Assembly: GCF_900116065.1 (NCBI RefSeq)
Contig: NZ_FOZV01000001.1
Location: 62,001 to 126,000, forward strand
From: Brevundimonas viscosa
Lineage (GTDB): Bacteria; Pseudomonadota; Alphaproteobacteria; Caulobacterales; Caulobacteraceae
DNA length: 64,000 nt
Direction of reading: 5' to 3'
Below, piece after piece: positions 1 to 8,642 of the stretch; the stretch's first letter is position 1, and each line of letters opens with the position of its first letter. Position numbers and translations under genes: made by a program. The notes under the pieces are model-generated. The model worked only from the letters and a program-made list of their open reading frames with translations, searched no databases and was not told where the DNA came from.

Positions 1-1
1 G

Positions 2-58
2 GCCGCTGCGGAGGGGGTCGGCCAGATCGACGCCTGGCTCGACCGGCGTCCGGACTGA
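2..58 (+). CDS. 3' end of a gene entering from the left (partial)
   Basis: An open frame enters from the window edge and ends at a TGA, giving the tail AAEGVGQIDAWLDRRPD. Its composition and the 66-base gap to the next start fit a gene end, but 18 residues are too few to name a family. It could equally be chance coding in GC-rich DNA. Confidence 0.3.
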   Translation, partial: AAAEGVGQIDAWLDRRPD

Positions 59-124
59 AGCCCGCGCATCCCTTTCTGCCCTTGCTGCGTTCCGGCTTGG
101 CTTCGGACCAGAGGGAGATCGTCG

Positions 125-973
125 ATGCGGTGGCAGGGCGGACGGCGCGGCGGCAACATCGAGGATCGCCGCGGCATGGGCGGCGTCGGTCTGGCCGGCG
201 GCGGCATCGGCGCCCTGGTCATCGCCGCCATCGGCTACTTCGTCTTCGGCATCGACCCCTCGACCACGCAGCAGATCACCAGCCAGCTGGGCGGCGTCGG
301 CGCGGCGCAGCAGGGCGAGCGCGGCACGCCGGAGGACGAGGCCGGGCTGTTCGTCGACGTCATCGGGGCCAATGTCGACGACGTCTGGTCACAGCACCTG
401 CAGGGCTACCGCCCGCCAACGGTGGTGCTCTACGAGCAGGGCACCTCGACCGGCTGCGGCTTCGGCCAGTCGGCCATGGGCCCGTTCTACTGCCCGACCG
501 ACCAGCGCGTGTATCTCGACCTGTCCTTCTGGCGGCAGATGGAGACGCAACTGGGGGCCTCCAGCGCCGACTTCGCGCGCGCCTATGTCATCGCCCACGA
601 GTACGGCCACCACGTGCAGACCCTGACCGGCGCCTCGCAGCAGGTGCGGCGCGCCCAACAGGCCGCCGGCAGCGAGGCCGAGGCCAACCGCTATTCGGTG
701 GCGCTGGAGCTGCAGGCCGACTGCTACGCTGGCGTCTGGGCCGCCAACGCCGCCGCGGTCTCCAATGGTCAGGTGGCGCTGACCGCCGGCGATCTCGAAG
801 AGGGCCTGCGCACCGCCTCGGCCATCGGCGACGATGCGCTGCAGCGCCGCCAGGGCGGGCGGGTCGTGCCGGAAGGCTTCACCCACGGCTCCTCGGCCCA
901 GCGCCAGGAGTGGCTGAGGCGCGGCTACCAGACCGGCGACCCCGCCGCCTGCGACACCTTCGCCGCCCTGTAA
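125..973 (+). CDS. YpfJ-type neutral zinc metallopeptidase, membrane anchored
   Basis: A 282-residue protein with the hallmarks of the YpfJ/KPN_02809 neutral zinc metallopeptidase family. The N-terminus MRWQGGRRGGNIEDRRG is the family signature. A single membrane segment follows at about residues 22-45, and the rest is periplasmic. The catalytic helix HEYGH (H158, E159, H162) is an intact HExxH zincin motif, and the family's C-terminal ELQADCYAGVWA block supplies the further acidic ligand region. A GAGGGAG Shine-Dalgarno lies 7 bases before the ATG. Physiological substrates of this family are not established. It converges tail to tail with the aspartic protease on the other strand, with no bases between the two stop codons. 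Confidence 0.9.
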   Translation: MRWQGGRRGGNIEDRRGMGGVGLAGGGIGALVIAAIGYFVFGIDPSTTQQITSQLGGVGAAQQGERGTPEDEAGLFVDVIGANVDDVWSQHLQGYRPPTVVLYEQGTSTGCGFGQSAMGPFYCPTDQRVYLDLSFWRQMETQLGASSADFARAYVIAHEYGHHVQTLTGASQQVRRAQQAAGSEAEANRYSVALELQADCYAGVWAANAAAVSNGQVALTAGDLEEGLRTASAIGDDALQRRQGGRVVPEGFTHGSSAQRQEWLRRGYQTGDPAACDTFAAL

Positions 974-1921
974 TCAGCCGACCGTCAGGTCGAGCGGCCG
1001 CGAGATCAGCAGTTGTCCGCGTCCGAGGTCCAAGGCGGCGCGGCGGCCGGCGAACGCCCCCATGCCCACCAGCCCGCCGGGGAAGTTCGGCAGCGGCGGC
1101 TGGTCGAACACTCCCACAGCCACGCCGCGATACAGGTGGTCCGCGAAGGTGACGGTCTGCGCCTCGACCACCAGCGATTCGACCATGCCGCCCAGCACCA
1201 GGCTGACCCCTGTCTCCGTCTGCCGCCCGTCCAGAAGTCCCGCGCCGGCAGCGGCCTCCCGGCTGAGGCCCAGCAGGGCGGAGGCTCCGGTGTCGACCAC
1301 CGCCTCGACGAGCGTGCCCTCCACCGTCACCTCGGCGAACAGGGCCGTGCCCGATCGCCGCACCGGCGTCGGCGCCAGTTGGGGCGGCGGAACGAAGGCG
1401 GCGCGGTCGATCAGCCGCACCTGCCGCCGCGCCGGATCGAGGGCCAGCACCGCCTCGCCCAGCACGTCCTGGCCGATGATCAGGGGGGTGCGCAGCCCGT
1501 CCTCGGCGGCCAGCGGGCCGAGGTCGAGGATGGCGGCGCGAAGCCCGCGCACCGTCAGTCCCGGCAGGGCGAGCTCCAGCGTGGTCCCGCGCCCCATCTG
1601 CGCGCCCCCGCCGACGCCGTAGGCGACCAGCGGCATGTCGAAGATCGAGCGCTCCGCCGGCGGAAGCTGCTCGAACAGGCCGCGGTGGATCACCGAATAC
1701 TGGGCCCCGCTGTCGATCAGCGCCGCCACCGTCCGTCCGCCCAGAGTCACCGGCACGGTCGGGGCCGCCGAGCGCCGGCCGTAGCGCATCCACGCGGTGG
1801 CGCCTCCGGGGCCGAAGGCCAGTTCGGGCGCCGGCCAGACCAGGTTCTCGCGCACCCACCAGGCCCCGCCGGCGACGGCGGCCAGGCTGGCGGCGCGGAT
1901 CAGAAGGCTGCGGCGGTTCAT
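974..1921 (-). CDS. Exported retropepsin-like aspartic protease, two-domain
   Basis: A 315-residue protein with two pepsin/retropepsin-like half domains. Each has its own catalytic triplet: DSG in [11 protein letters not shown] in the first half and DTG in [11 protein letters not shown] in the second, with hydrophobic flanks typical of clan AA. Having both aspartates in one chain suggests an internally paired active site, unlike retroviral proteases that dimerise. The N-terminus [20 protein letters not shown] is a signal sequence with a twin-Arg-like start, so a periplasmic location is likely. An in-frame ATG 12 bases upstream (1933) is an alternative start. Substrate unknown. Related alphaproteobacterial proteins are annotated only as aspartyl protease family. 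Confidence 0.82.
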   Translation of the reverse strand: MNRRSLLIRAASLAAVAGGAWWVRENLVWPAPELAFGPGGATAWMRYGRRSAAPTVPVTLGGRTVAALIDSGAQYSVIHRGLFEQLPPAERSIFDMPLVAYGVGGGAQMGRGTTLELALPGLTVRGLRAAILDLGPLAAEDGLRTPLIIGQDVLGEAVLALDPARRQVRLIDRAAFVPPPQLAPTPVRRSGTALFAEVTVEGTLVEAVVDTGASALLGLSREAAAGAGLLDGRQTETGVSLVLGGMVESLVVEAQTVTFADHLYRGVAVGVFDQPPLPNFPGGLVGMGAFAGRRAALDLGRGQLLISRPLDLTVG

Positions 1922-2142
1922 CCCGGCGAACATGGCGCGTGGCCTGCGTCGGCGCCAGTCGCCGGCGGGGTCGACGGCCGGCCGGCGCCCCCCGACGCCG
2001 GCCGGTCCGTCCGCGAGCCCCCATCCCCGAAAGGCGTCGCGCGGCCCTGCGCATGGGGCCGTCCACACATATCCAGCGCCCCCGCAACGCCGCTGTCGAC
2101 CGCATTCTCCGCCGGCGCGAACGGCCGCCGCCGAGGCGGCGC

Positions 2143-2964
2143 TCAGCGCGGGCCGAACGGCACCACCTTGTTGTCGCCGTCGTGGCCGATGTCCGCGGAA
2201 CCGAGGAAGGGGATGCCGGTCCTCTGGCACCAGTAGCGGACGATCTGCTCCGGGCTGAGGCCAAACTCGGGATCGTTGGGGGTGATGTCCGAGACCCGCC
2301 CCAGCCGTATGCCGGCGACGTTCCGCATCCCCGGCTGGGCGGTCAGGTGGAACATCATCCGGTCGACCCGGTACAGCGCCTCCGACACCTCCTCCAGCAT
2401 GACCACATGCCCGCTCAGGTCCGGCTCGAGGTAGGTGCCCATCAACTGGTCGAGGATGGTCAGATTGAAGGCCGCGGCGGGTCGGGGGTCGTCGTGCAGG
2501 GAGGGCTCCCACGAAGCCGGATCGCCGGTCTTCAGCCAGTTCAGGGCCCGCCACGCCGTCGCGTCGCGCCGCACCGCGTCCGAGGCCATCGGCCCGTGCG
2601 CCACGTGCGGAAACCCGGCCCTGTACAGCCCGGCCAGCAGGCTGCCGGCGTCGGAATAGCCGAGATAGCGCTTCTTGCGCGCCGTCTCCGTCAGCTGCGG
2701 CAACACCGCCTCGGCGATGCGGCACGAGCCGTAGCCGCCCCGCGCGAACCAGATCGCGTCCAGCCGCGGGTCGTTGGCGAACTCCACGAAGGCCCGCGCC
2801 CGGCTGGCGTCGTCGCCGCCGAAATGGCCGTGCTTGCCGAAGCTGGCCGGGTGGAACACCACCTTCACCGAGCCGTCCGGCACGTTCGTCGCGAACCACG
2901 CCTCGACGGCCTCCCCGCGCTCGCGGCTGAAGCGCGAACTGGCGTTGACGATGCCGATCTTCAA
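2143..2964 (-). CDS. ldcA: LD-carboxypeptidase (peptidase family S66, LdcA type)
   Basis: S66 serine peptidase that removes the terminal D-Ala from murein tetrapeptides in the cytoplasm during peptidoglycan recycling. The Ser nucleophile is in [12 protein letters not shown]. The Glu ([14 protein letters not shown]) and His ([13 protein letters not shown]) of the S66 Ser-Glu-His triad are also visible. I place the start at the TTG that gives [10 protein letters not shown], because family members begin MKIGIVAPSS. An in-frame upstream start at 3021 would add 19 poorly conserved residues. It is divergent from a MurC/Mpl-type ligase, which would use the tripeptide this enzyme makes. Confidence 0.85.
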   Translation of the reverse strand: MKIGIVNASSRFSRERGEAVEAWFATNVPDGSVKVVFHPASFGKHGHFGGDDASRARAFVEFANDPRLDAIWFARGGYGSCRIAEAVLPQLTETARKKRYLGYSDAGSLLAGLYRAGFPHVAHGPMASDAVRRDATAWRALNWLKTGDPASWEPSLHDDPRPAAAFNLTILDQLMGTYLEPDLSGHVVMLEEVSEALYRVDRMMFHLTAQPGMRNVAGIRLGRVSDITPNDPEFGLSPEQIVRYWCQRTGIPFLGSADIGHDGDNKVVPFGPR

Positions 2965-3060
2965 GACGCGCCCCCGGGACTGTGCGCGTCCTTCATAGAG
3001 CGCCTCGCCCGCGCGAACCAATCCCTTCCCCTCGACCCGTTCGGCCTCTACTCAGCGGCC

Positions 3061-4467
3061 ATGGCGAACGACTACTTCTTCTGCGGCGTCGGCGGCTCGG
3101 GCATGCTGCCGCTGGCGATGATCGTGCAGGCGCAAGGGAACCGCATCGCAGGCTCCGATCGCTCGCGCGACCAGGGCCGGACGCCGGAGAAGTTCGCGTG
3201 GCTCGAGGCGCATGGGGTGACCCTGCACCCGCAGGATGGCTCGGGGGTGACCCGTCCGGAGCAGATCGTCGTCGCCACGGGCGCGGTCGAGGACACGGTG
3301 CCCGACATCGGCGCCGCCCGTCGCGCCGGGGCGCGCATCGTCACCCGTCCCGAACTGCTCAGCCAGCTGTTCAACGCCGCCCCGACCTCGATCGGCGTGG
3401 CCGGCACCTCGGGCAAGTCGACCATCACCGGCATGATCGCCTGGATGCTGCATCGGGCCAGCCGCGCGCCGACGGTCATGAACGGGGCGGTGATGAAGAA
3501 TTTCGCCGACGCCGACCACCCCTTCGCCAGCGCCCTCGTCGGCGGCCCCGACCTGTTCGTCTCCGAGGTCGACGAGTCCGACGGTTCCATCGCCCGCTAC
3601 GACCCGACCGTGGCCGTGGTCTCCAACATCTCGCTGGACCACAAGTCGATGGAGGAGCTGCGCGACCTGTTCGGGGGCTTCACAGCCCGGGCCCGCACGG
3701 CGGTGCTCAACCTCGACAACCCCGAGACGGCGGCGCTGGCGCAGCGCATGGTCGAGACCGGCCGCGGCGACGCCGTGCTGACCTTCGCGCTCGGGAACGA
3801 CGCCGCCGACCTCGCCGCCCACGACCTTGAGCCGCTGGCGACGGGCATCCGGTTTGAGCTGGCCGAGCGCGCCTCCGGCGCCCGCCGCCCCGTCACTCTC
3901 GCGGTGCCCGGCGCCCACAACGTCGCCAATGCGCTGGCCGCCCTCGCCGCCGTGCGCGCCCTCGACGTGCCCCTGGACGAGGCGGTCGCCGCGCTGGAGA
4001 CCTTCGCCGGCATCCGCCGCCGGATGGAGACGGTCGGGGCGGCGAACGGCGTCGCCGTCATCGACGACTTCGCCCACAACCCCGACAAGATCGCCGCCAC
4101 CCTCAAGACCCTGCACGCTTTCGACGGCCGCCTGCTGGTGCTGTTCCAGCCGCACGGCTTCGGCCCGCTGAAGCTGATGAAGCGCGAGTTCATCGAAGGC
4201 TTCGCCGGCCTGCTGCGGCCCGACGACGTGCTGCTGATGCCGGAGCCGGTCTACTACGGCGGGACCACCGACCGCTCGGTCAGTTCCGGCGACATCGCCG
4301 AGGGCGTCCGCGCCGCCGGCCGCCAGGCCGAGGCCCTGCCCACCCGCGAGGCCTGCGGCGACCGCCTTGTCGAGCTCGCCCGCCCCGGCGACCGCATCGT
4401 GATCATGGGCGCGCGCGACGACACCCTCTCGACCTTCGCCGCCGATCTTCTGGCGCGGCTGGGCTGA
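3061..4467 (+). CDS. mpl: Mur ligase family protein, MurC/Mpl type
   Basis: A 468-residue three-domain Mur ligase. The N-terminal UDP-sugar domain carries GVGGSGM (residues 9-15), the central ATPase has the P-loop GTSGKST (115-121), and the C-terminal amino-acid/peptide domain includes DDFAHNPDK. Family chemistry is ATP-dependent joining of L-Ala or a murein tripeptide to UDP-MurNAc. The divergent LD-carboxypeptidase suggests the recycling role (Mpl, tripeptide ligase) rather than de novo MurC. The central [22 protein letters not shown] segment is MurC-like, so the exact substrate is open. There are only 40 bases to the next gene. Confidence 0.75.
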   Translation: MANDYFFCGVGGSGMLPLAMIVQAQGNRIAGSDRSRDQGRTPEKFAWLEAHGVTLHPQDGSGVTRPEQIVVATGAVEDTVPDIGAARRAGARIVTRPELLSQLFNAAPTSIGVAGTSGKSTITGMIAWMLHRASRAPTVMNGAVMKNFADADHPFASALVGGPDLFVSEVDESDGSIARYDPTVAVVSNISLDHKSMEELRDLFGGFTARARTAVLNLDNPETAALAQRMVETGRGDAVLTFALGNDAADLAAHDLEPLATGIRFELAERASGARRPVTLAVPGAHNVANALAALAAVRALDVPLDEAVAALETFAGIRRRMETVGAANGVAVIDDFAHNPDKIAATLKTLHAFDGRLLVLFQPHGFGPLKLMKREFIEGFAGLLRPDDVLLMPEPVYYGGTTDRSVSSGDIAEGVRAAGRQAEALPTREACGDRLVELARPGDRIVIMGARDDTLSTFAADLLARLG

Positions 4468-4507
4468 TCCGGGCAACCGTTCGAGCGGAGAGGTATTGTA
4501 GCGCTTC

Positions 4508-6523
4508 ATGCTCCAGCTTCCCCCGCCCCCCGAACTGCCCGAGGTCGTCGTCACCGGCGCCCGGCTGCCGCCCGCCGCCTCCGAGGCCGCCTTCTCCGTC
4601 ATCCGGCTCGACGGAACGGACCTGCGCGACCAGCCGCGGCTGGACGAGGCCCTCGCCTCCGTGCCGGCCGTCTCCCTGTTCCGCCGGACGTCCAGCCTTG
4701 CGGCCAACCCGACCACCCAGGGCATATCGCTGCGCGCCATCGCCCCGTCAGGCGCCGGCCGGGCCCTGGTCACCCTGGACGGCGTGCCGCTCAACGATCC
4801 CTTCGGCGGCTGGGTGATCTGGTCCCAGGTCCCGACCGAAAGCCTGTCCGGCCTCGACATCGTCCGCGGCGCCGGAGCGGGTCCTTACGGCGCGGGCGCC
4901 CTGACCGGCGTCATCCAGCTGCGCGAGCGCGATGCGGGCTGGACCGTCGACGGCTCCGTCGCGGAGCGCGGCGGGGCCCGCCTGGCCGCGTCGGGCGCGA
5001 CCGATCTCGGCCCCGCCCGCCTGGTCGGGTCGACCCTCTACGAAACCAGCGACGGCTACGTCCCGGTGCGCGGCCCGGCCGCCGGCGCCGCCGACGCGCC
5101 GCTGGATCTCGAGGTCAGGAGCGCCGCCCTGCGCGCCGACCTGCCGGCGGGGCCGGCGACGGTGTCCCTGCGCGCCGCCGCCTTCGAGGAGGACCGCGGC
5201 TCCGGCGTAGAGAACTCCCGCGCCCGCGCCAGCGGCAACGTCCTGTCTGCGACCGCCGCGGCCGCACCGGACGGCGACCGTCCCGGCTGGCGGCTGCAGC
5301 TCTGGCGGCGCGAGAGCGACCTCGAGAACGTCTTCGTGGCCCTCGCCGACGACCGCTCCAGCGCCACCCCGGCCAACCACCAGTTCGAGACCCCGGCCGT
5401 CGGCTGGGGCGCCAATGCGGCCCTGCGGCGGGTCATCGTCAGCGGCATCGCCCGCGTCGAGTGGGAGCTCGGCGCCGACGCCCGCGTGTTCGAGGGCGAG
5501 ACCCGCGAGCGGTTCCGCAATCTCGGGGCCGGCTTCACCCGCGGCCGCGTCGCCGGCGGCGAGAGCTCGGTGGCCGGCCTCTACGCCGAAGGCTCGTGGA
5601 GCTCGGGACCATGGCTGGTCGCCGGCGGCCTGCGCGCCGACCGCTGGGCGAACCGCGACGGTTTGCGCCGGGAGTTCGACCTCGCCACCGGCGCGCCGAC
5701 CCTGGACGAGACCGACCCCGACCGCTCGGGCGAGGTGGTCAGCGCCCGCCTCGCCGCCCGTCGCGAGCTCGGCGGCGGCCACGCGCTTCGCGCCGCCGCC
5801 TATTCCGGCTTCCGGCCCGCCACCCTGAACGAGCTGCACCGCCCCTTCCGCGTCGGCAATGACATCACCGAGGCCAACGCGGCGCTCGAGCCCGAGCGGC
5901 TCAGCGGGATCGAGGCCGGCTGGAGCTGGACCGGGGAGCGCGCGTCGATCTCCGCCACCGTGTTCCGCAACGAGATCGAGGACGCCATCGTCAACGTCAC
6001 GATCGCCGAGGGGCCGGGGACCTTCCCCCGCGCCGGCTTCGTCCCCGCCGGCGGGGTGCTGCGCCAGCGCCGGAATGCGGGAACCATCGCCGCGACCGGC
6101 ATAGAGGTCGACGGCCGCCTCGAGCTGACCGAGGACGTGTCGCTGCGCGCCGCCGCCGCCTTCACCGACGCCGAGGTGGACGGTGGAGCCTCCGCCCCGC
6201 AGCTGACCGGCCTGCGGCCGGCCCAGGCGCCGCGCTGGACCGCCGTGGCCGGACTCGACTGGCGGGCGACCCGACGGCTCGCCCTGGCCGCCGACCTCCG
6301 CTGGGAGAGCGACCGCTACGAGGACGATCTCAACAGCCGCGTACTGGAGGGCGCCGTCACCGCGGCCGTGCGCGCGGACTGGGCTGTGCGTCCCGGCGTC
6401 GACCTCTATCTCGCCGCCGACAACCTGTTCGACGAGGCGGTGGAGGTGGCCGAGACCGGAACCGGCGTGGCCGGCTACGGACCACCGCGGACCGTCCGGG
6501 TGGGGCTCCGCCTCTCGCGCTGA
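4508..6523 (+). CDS. TonB-dependent outer-membrane receptor
   Basis: A 671-residue receptor that opens directly in a TonB-box/plug region (EVVVTGARLP). The plug continues through TLDGVPLNDPFGGWVIW and VRGAGAGPYGAGALTGVI, followed by a beta-barrel with repeated GIEAGW / TGIEVDGRLEL blocks. Receptors of this kind take up ferric siderophores, haem or other large ligands. No signal peptide precedes the plug, and an in-frame TAG at 4499-4501 rules out an upstream extension; see findings. It heads a co-directional cluster with PepSY, DUF2271, DUF4198, ApbE and diflavin reductase genes, which points to iron rather than carbohydrate uptake. Ligand not predictable. Confidence 0.87.
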   Translation: MLQLPPPPELPEVVVTGARLPPAASEAAFSVIRLDGTDLRDQPRLDEALASVPAVSLFRRTSSLAANPTTQGISLRAIAPSGAGRALVTLDGVPLNDPFGGWVIWSQVPTESLSGLDIVRGAGAGPYGAGALTGVIQLRERDAGWTVDGSVAERGGARLAASGATDLGPARLVGSTLYETSDGYVPVRGPAAGAADAPLDLEVRSAALRADLPAGPATVSLRAAAFEEDRGSGVENSRARASGNVLSATAAAAPDGDRPGWRLQLWRRESDLENVFVALADDRSSATPANHQFETPAVGWGANAALRRVIVSGIARVEWELGADARVFEGETRERFRNLGAGFTRGRVAGGESSVAGLYAEGSWSSGPWLVAGGLRADRWANRDGLRREFDLATGAPTLDETDPDRSGEVVSARLAARRELGGGHALRAAAYSGFRPATLNELHRPFRVGNDITEANAALEPERLSGIEAGWSWTGERASISATVFRNEIEDAIVNVTIAEGPGTFPRAGFVPAGGVLRQRRNAGTIAATGIEVDGRLELTEDVSLRAAAAFTDAEVDGGASAPQLTGLRPAQAPRWTAVAGLDWRATRRLALAADLRWESDRYEDDLNSRVLEGAVTAAVRADWAVRPGVDLYLAADNLFDEAVEVAETGTGVAGYGPPRTVRVGLRLSR

Positions 6524-6534
6524 TCAAGGGATAT

Positions 6535-6549
6535 TGCAAATCGTTCGCA
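6535..6549. promoter_or_regulatory. Fur-like 7-1-7 operator
   Basis: TGCAAAT-C-GTTCGCA is an imperfect 7-1-7 palindrome; the second half reads TGCGAAC on the other strand. It resembles the alphaproteobacterial Fur/Mur box (TGCnAAT-n-ATTnGCA). It lies in the 45-base gap between the receptor and the PepSY gene, about 20 bases before the GTG start. Similar palindromes stand before the second TonB receptor of the window. Pattern match only. Confidence 0.4.
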
Positions 6550-6568
6550 GGTTCGGCACAAGCCGGAC

Positions 6569-7213
6569 GTGACCGCCGCCGCCCCGAGACCGAAAGCCGC
6601 CCTGAACGCCCGCCGGTCGTTCTGGCTGAAGCAACTGCACCAGTGGCACTGGATCTCGGCGGCTGTCAGCCTCGCCGGGCTGCTGCTGTTCGCGATCACC
6701 GGGATCACCCTCAACCACGCCGCGCAGATTCCGGCGAAGCCGGTGGTGGTCGAAACCACCGCGGAGTTGCCCGCGCCCCTGCTCGCGCGCCTCGCCGCCT
6801 TCCCGGAAGAGACCACCGATCCCGCGCCGGACGCCGTCGCCCGCTGGGCCGCCGAGGCCCTCGACGTCCAGATCGCCGGCCGCCCCACCGAGACGACCGC
6901 CGACGAGATCTACGTCGCCCTCCCTGAGCCCGGCGGCGACGGCTGGCTGACCCTCGACCGCGCCACCGGCGAGGCCCTGCGCGAGCGCACCACCCGCGGC
7001 TGGGTCGCCTGGGCCAACGACCTGCACAAGGGCCGCAACACCGGACCGGTCTGGTACTGGTTCATTGACCTCTTCGCCGTGGCCTGCGTGGTCTTCGCCC
7101 TCACCGGCTTCGCCCTGGCCTGGATGCACGCCCGCCAGCGGCCCTCGACCTGGCCGCTGCTGGGGCTCGGCGTCCTGGTCCCCGTCATCATCGCCCTGCT
7201 GTTCATTCACTGA
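6569..7213 (+). CDS. PepSY-associated transmembrane protein (putative haem/flavin electron carrier)
   Basis: A 214-residue inner-membrane protein of the PepSY_TM type. Transmembrane segments lie at about 28-48, 161-187 and 196-213, with a periplasmic domain between the first and second. Histidines sit at or near the membrane edges (H24, H27, H50, H153, H187), as in PepSY-TM reductases such as FpvG where they are thought to hold haem. The start is GTG. It is followed 8 bases later by the DUF2271 gene. In this setting it would pass electrons across the membrane between the cytosolic diflavin reductase and a periplasmic flavoprotein. That role is inferred. Confidence 0.83.
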   Translation: MTAAAPRPKAALNARRSFWLKQLHQWHWISAAVSLAGLLLFAITGITLNHAAQIPAKPVVVETTAELPAPLLARLAAFPEETTDPAPDAVARWAAEALDVQIAGRPTETTADEIYVALPEPGGDGWLTLDRATGEALRERTTRGWVAWANDLHKGRNTGPVWYWFIDLFAVACVVFALTGFALAWMHARQRPSTWPLLGLGVLVPVIIALLFIH

Positions 7214-7221
7214 GGCCGTTC

Positions 7222-7734
7222 ATGCGTCAGCTATCCCTCGCCCTAGTCTCCGTCGCCGCCGGCGCCGCCGCCACGCCCGCCCTGGCCGCCGACCTCAGCG
7301 TCTCCGTCACCGTCCCGCGGCTCAACGTCGCCGCCTACCATCGGCCTTACGTCGCCGTGTGGATCGAGCGGCCTGACAACACCGCCGTGCGCACCCTCGC
7401 GGTCTGGTACCAGCAGACCGCCAACCGCGAAGGCGACGGCAAGGACTGGCTGAAGGACATGCGCACATGGTGGCGGCGCGGCGGCCGGTCGATGATCCTG
7501 CCCGCCGATGGCGTCTCCAGCGCCACCAAGGCCCCCGGAACGCACACCATCCGTGTCCCCGGCGCGCGGCTGTCGAACCTGCCCGCCGGCGACTACGTCA
7601 TGGTCGTCGAGGCCGCCCGGGAGCTGGGCGGCCGCGAGGTGGTGCGCGTGCCCTTCCGCTGGGGCGCGCCGAACACCGGCCGCGTCGCCGGCTCCACCGA
7701 ACTCGGCGCCGTCTCCGTCTCCGTCACCCGCTAG
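7222..7734 (+). CDS. DUF2271 periplasmic protein with ApbE flavinylation motif
   Basis: A 170-residue exported protein. The signal peptide runs to ALA at residues 20-22, then a compact beta-rich domain typical of DUF2271 (AYHRPYVAVWIERPDN, WYQQTANREGDGKDWLKDM). Residues 96-102 read DGVSSAT, matching the Dgx(S/T)(G/S)A(T/S) sequence that ApbE modifies, with Thr102 as the expected FMN acceptor. The transferase gene is two genes downstream in the same cluster. This makes the protein a good candidate for a covalently flavinylated periplasmic electron carrier. The family name alone gives no function, so the flavin is inferred from motif plus context. Confidence 0.85.
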   Translation: MRQLSLALVSVAAGAAATPALAADLSVSVTVPRLNVAAYHRPYVAVWIERPDNTAVRTLAVWYQQTANREGDGKDWLKDMRTWWRRGGRSMILPADGVSSATKAPGTHTIRVPGARLSNLPAGDYVMVVEAARELGGREVVRVPFRWGAPNTGRVAGSTELGAVSVSVTR

Positions 7735-7746
7735 AGGAAGCCCGCC

Positions 7747-8547
7747 ATGAAGAAGTCCCTCGCCCTCGTCGCGGCCCTCGCCGCCCTGGCCATCCCGATG
7801 TCGGCCCAGGCCCACCGCGCCTGGCTGGCCCCGACCTCGACCGTCCTCTCCGGCGACAGCGCCTGGGTCGGCTTCGACGCCGGCATGTCGAACGGCGTCT
7901 TCATTCCCGATCACGCCCCGATGAATCTGGCAGGCCTGATCGTCACCGCCCCCGACGGAGCGACGCTCCAGCCCGAGAACCTGCACCGCGCCCGCTACCG
8001 CTCCAGCTTCGACCTGCACCTGACGCAACCCGGCACGTACAAGGTCGCCAACGTCATGAGCGGCGTCATGGCGACGTACACCGAGAACGGCGAGCAGAAG
8101 CGCTGGCGCGGCCAGGCGTCGGAGTTCCCGGGCGCCCTCCCCGCCGGCGCCACGGACGTGGTCGCCACCCGCACCTCCAACCGCATCGAAACCTTCGTCA
8201 CCCTCGGCGCGCCGACCGATACCGTGTTCGCTGAGCCGGCCGACGGCCTGGTGATGATCCCGGTCACCCACCCGAACGACCTCGTCGCCGGCGAGCCGGC
8301 CACCTTCAGGCTCTCCAACGAGGGCGTCGCCGCCAGCGGCGTGCAGGTGACCATCGCCCGCGGCGGCACGCGCTACCGCGACAACCCGGAAGAGATGACC
8401 GTCACGACCGGCGCCGACGGCTCCTTCACGGTCACCTGGCCGGAGCCCGGCATGTACTGGCTGAACGCCTCGGTGCGCGCCCCGGCGCAGGGTGACGCAA
8501 TGGCCTCGAACGCCCAGTACGTGGCGGTGCTGGAAGTCCTCCCCTGA
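7747..8547 (+). CDS. DUF4198 exported protein
   Basis: A 266-residue protein with a clean signal peptide (MKKSLALVAALAALAIPMSAQA) and then HRAWLAPTSTVLSG, the usual beginning of mature DUF4198 proteins. The fold is predicted as beta-sandwich. The C-terminal third (GVQVTIARGGTRYRDNPEEM, TWPEPGMYWLNASV) resembles a carboxypeptidase-regulatory or NikM-like periplasmic binding domain. The family occurs with metal or TonB uptake loci, so metal or ligand presentation is plausible. It starts 12 bases after DUF2271. Its PDGAT segment weakly resembles a flavinylation site but lacks the full motif. Confidence 0.85.
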   Translation: MKKSLALVAALAALAIPMSAQAHRAWLAPTSTVLSGDSAWVGFDAGMSNGVFIPDHAPMNLAGLIVTAPDGATLQPENLHRARYRSSFDLHLTQPGTYKVANVMSGVMATYTENGEQKRWRGQASEFPGALPAGATDVVATRTSNRIETFVTLGAPTDTVFAEPADGLVMIPVTHPNDLVAGEPATFRLSNEGVAASGVQVTIARGGTRYRDNPEEMTVTTGADGSFTVTWPEPGMYWLNASVRAPAQGDAMASNAQYVAVLEVLP

Positions 8548-8642
8548 CCGCCCCGGCTGACAACCGCGTCCTGATCCCGACCCACGGGCGAGCCCCTTCG
8601 GCCCCGCCCGGGGGGTCGATTGTCGACCTGTCCGGCCAGACC

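Noticed and set aside
1939..3060. A long rightward frame joining an Arg/Pro-rich N-terminal part to the Mur ligase
   Set aside because: It lies antisense to the LD-carboxypeptidase, has no domain resemblance, and the ligase family begins at the ATG at 3061.
7945..7980. PDGAT in the DUF4198 protein as a second flavinylation site
   Set aside because: It lacks the leading Asp and Ser/Thr of the full motif and lies in a probable surface turn.
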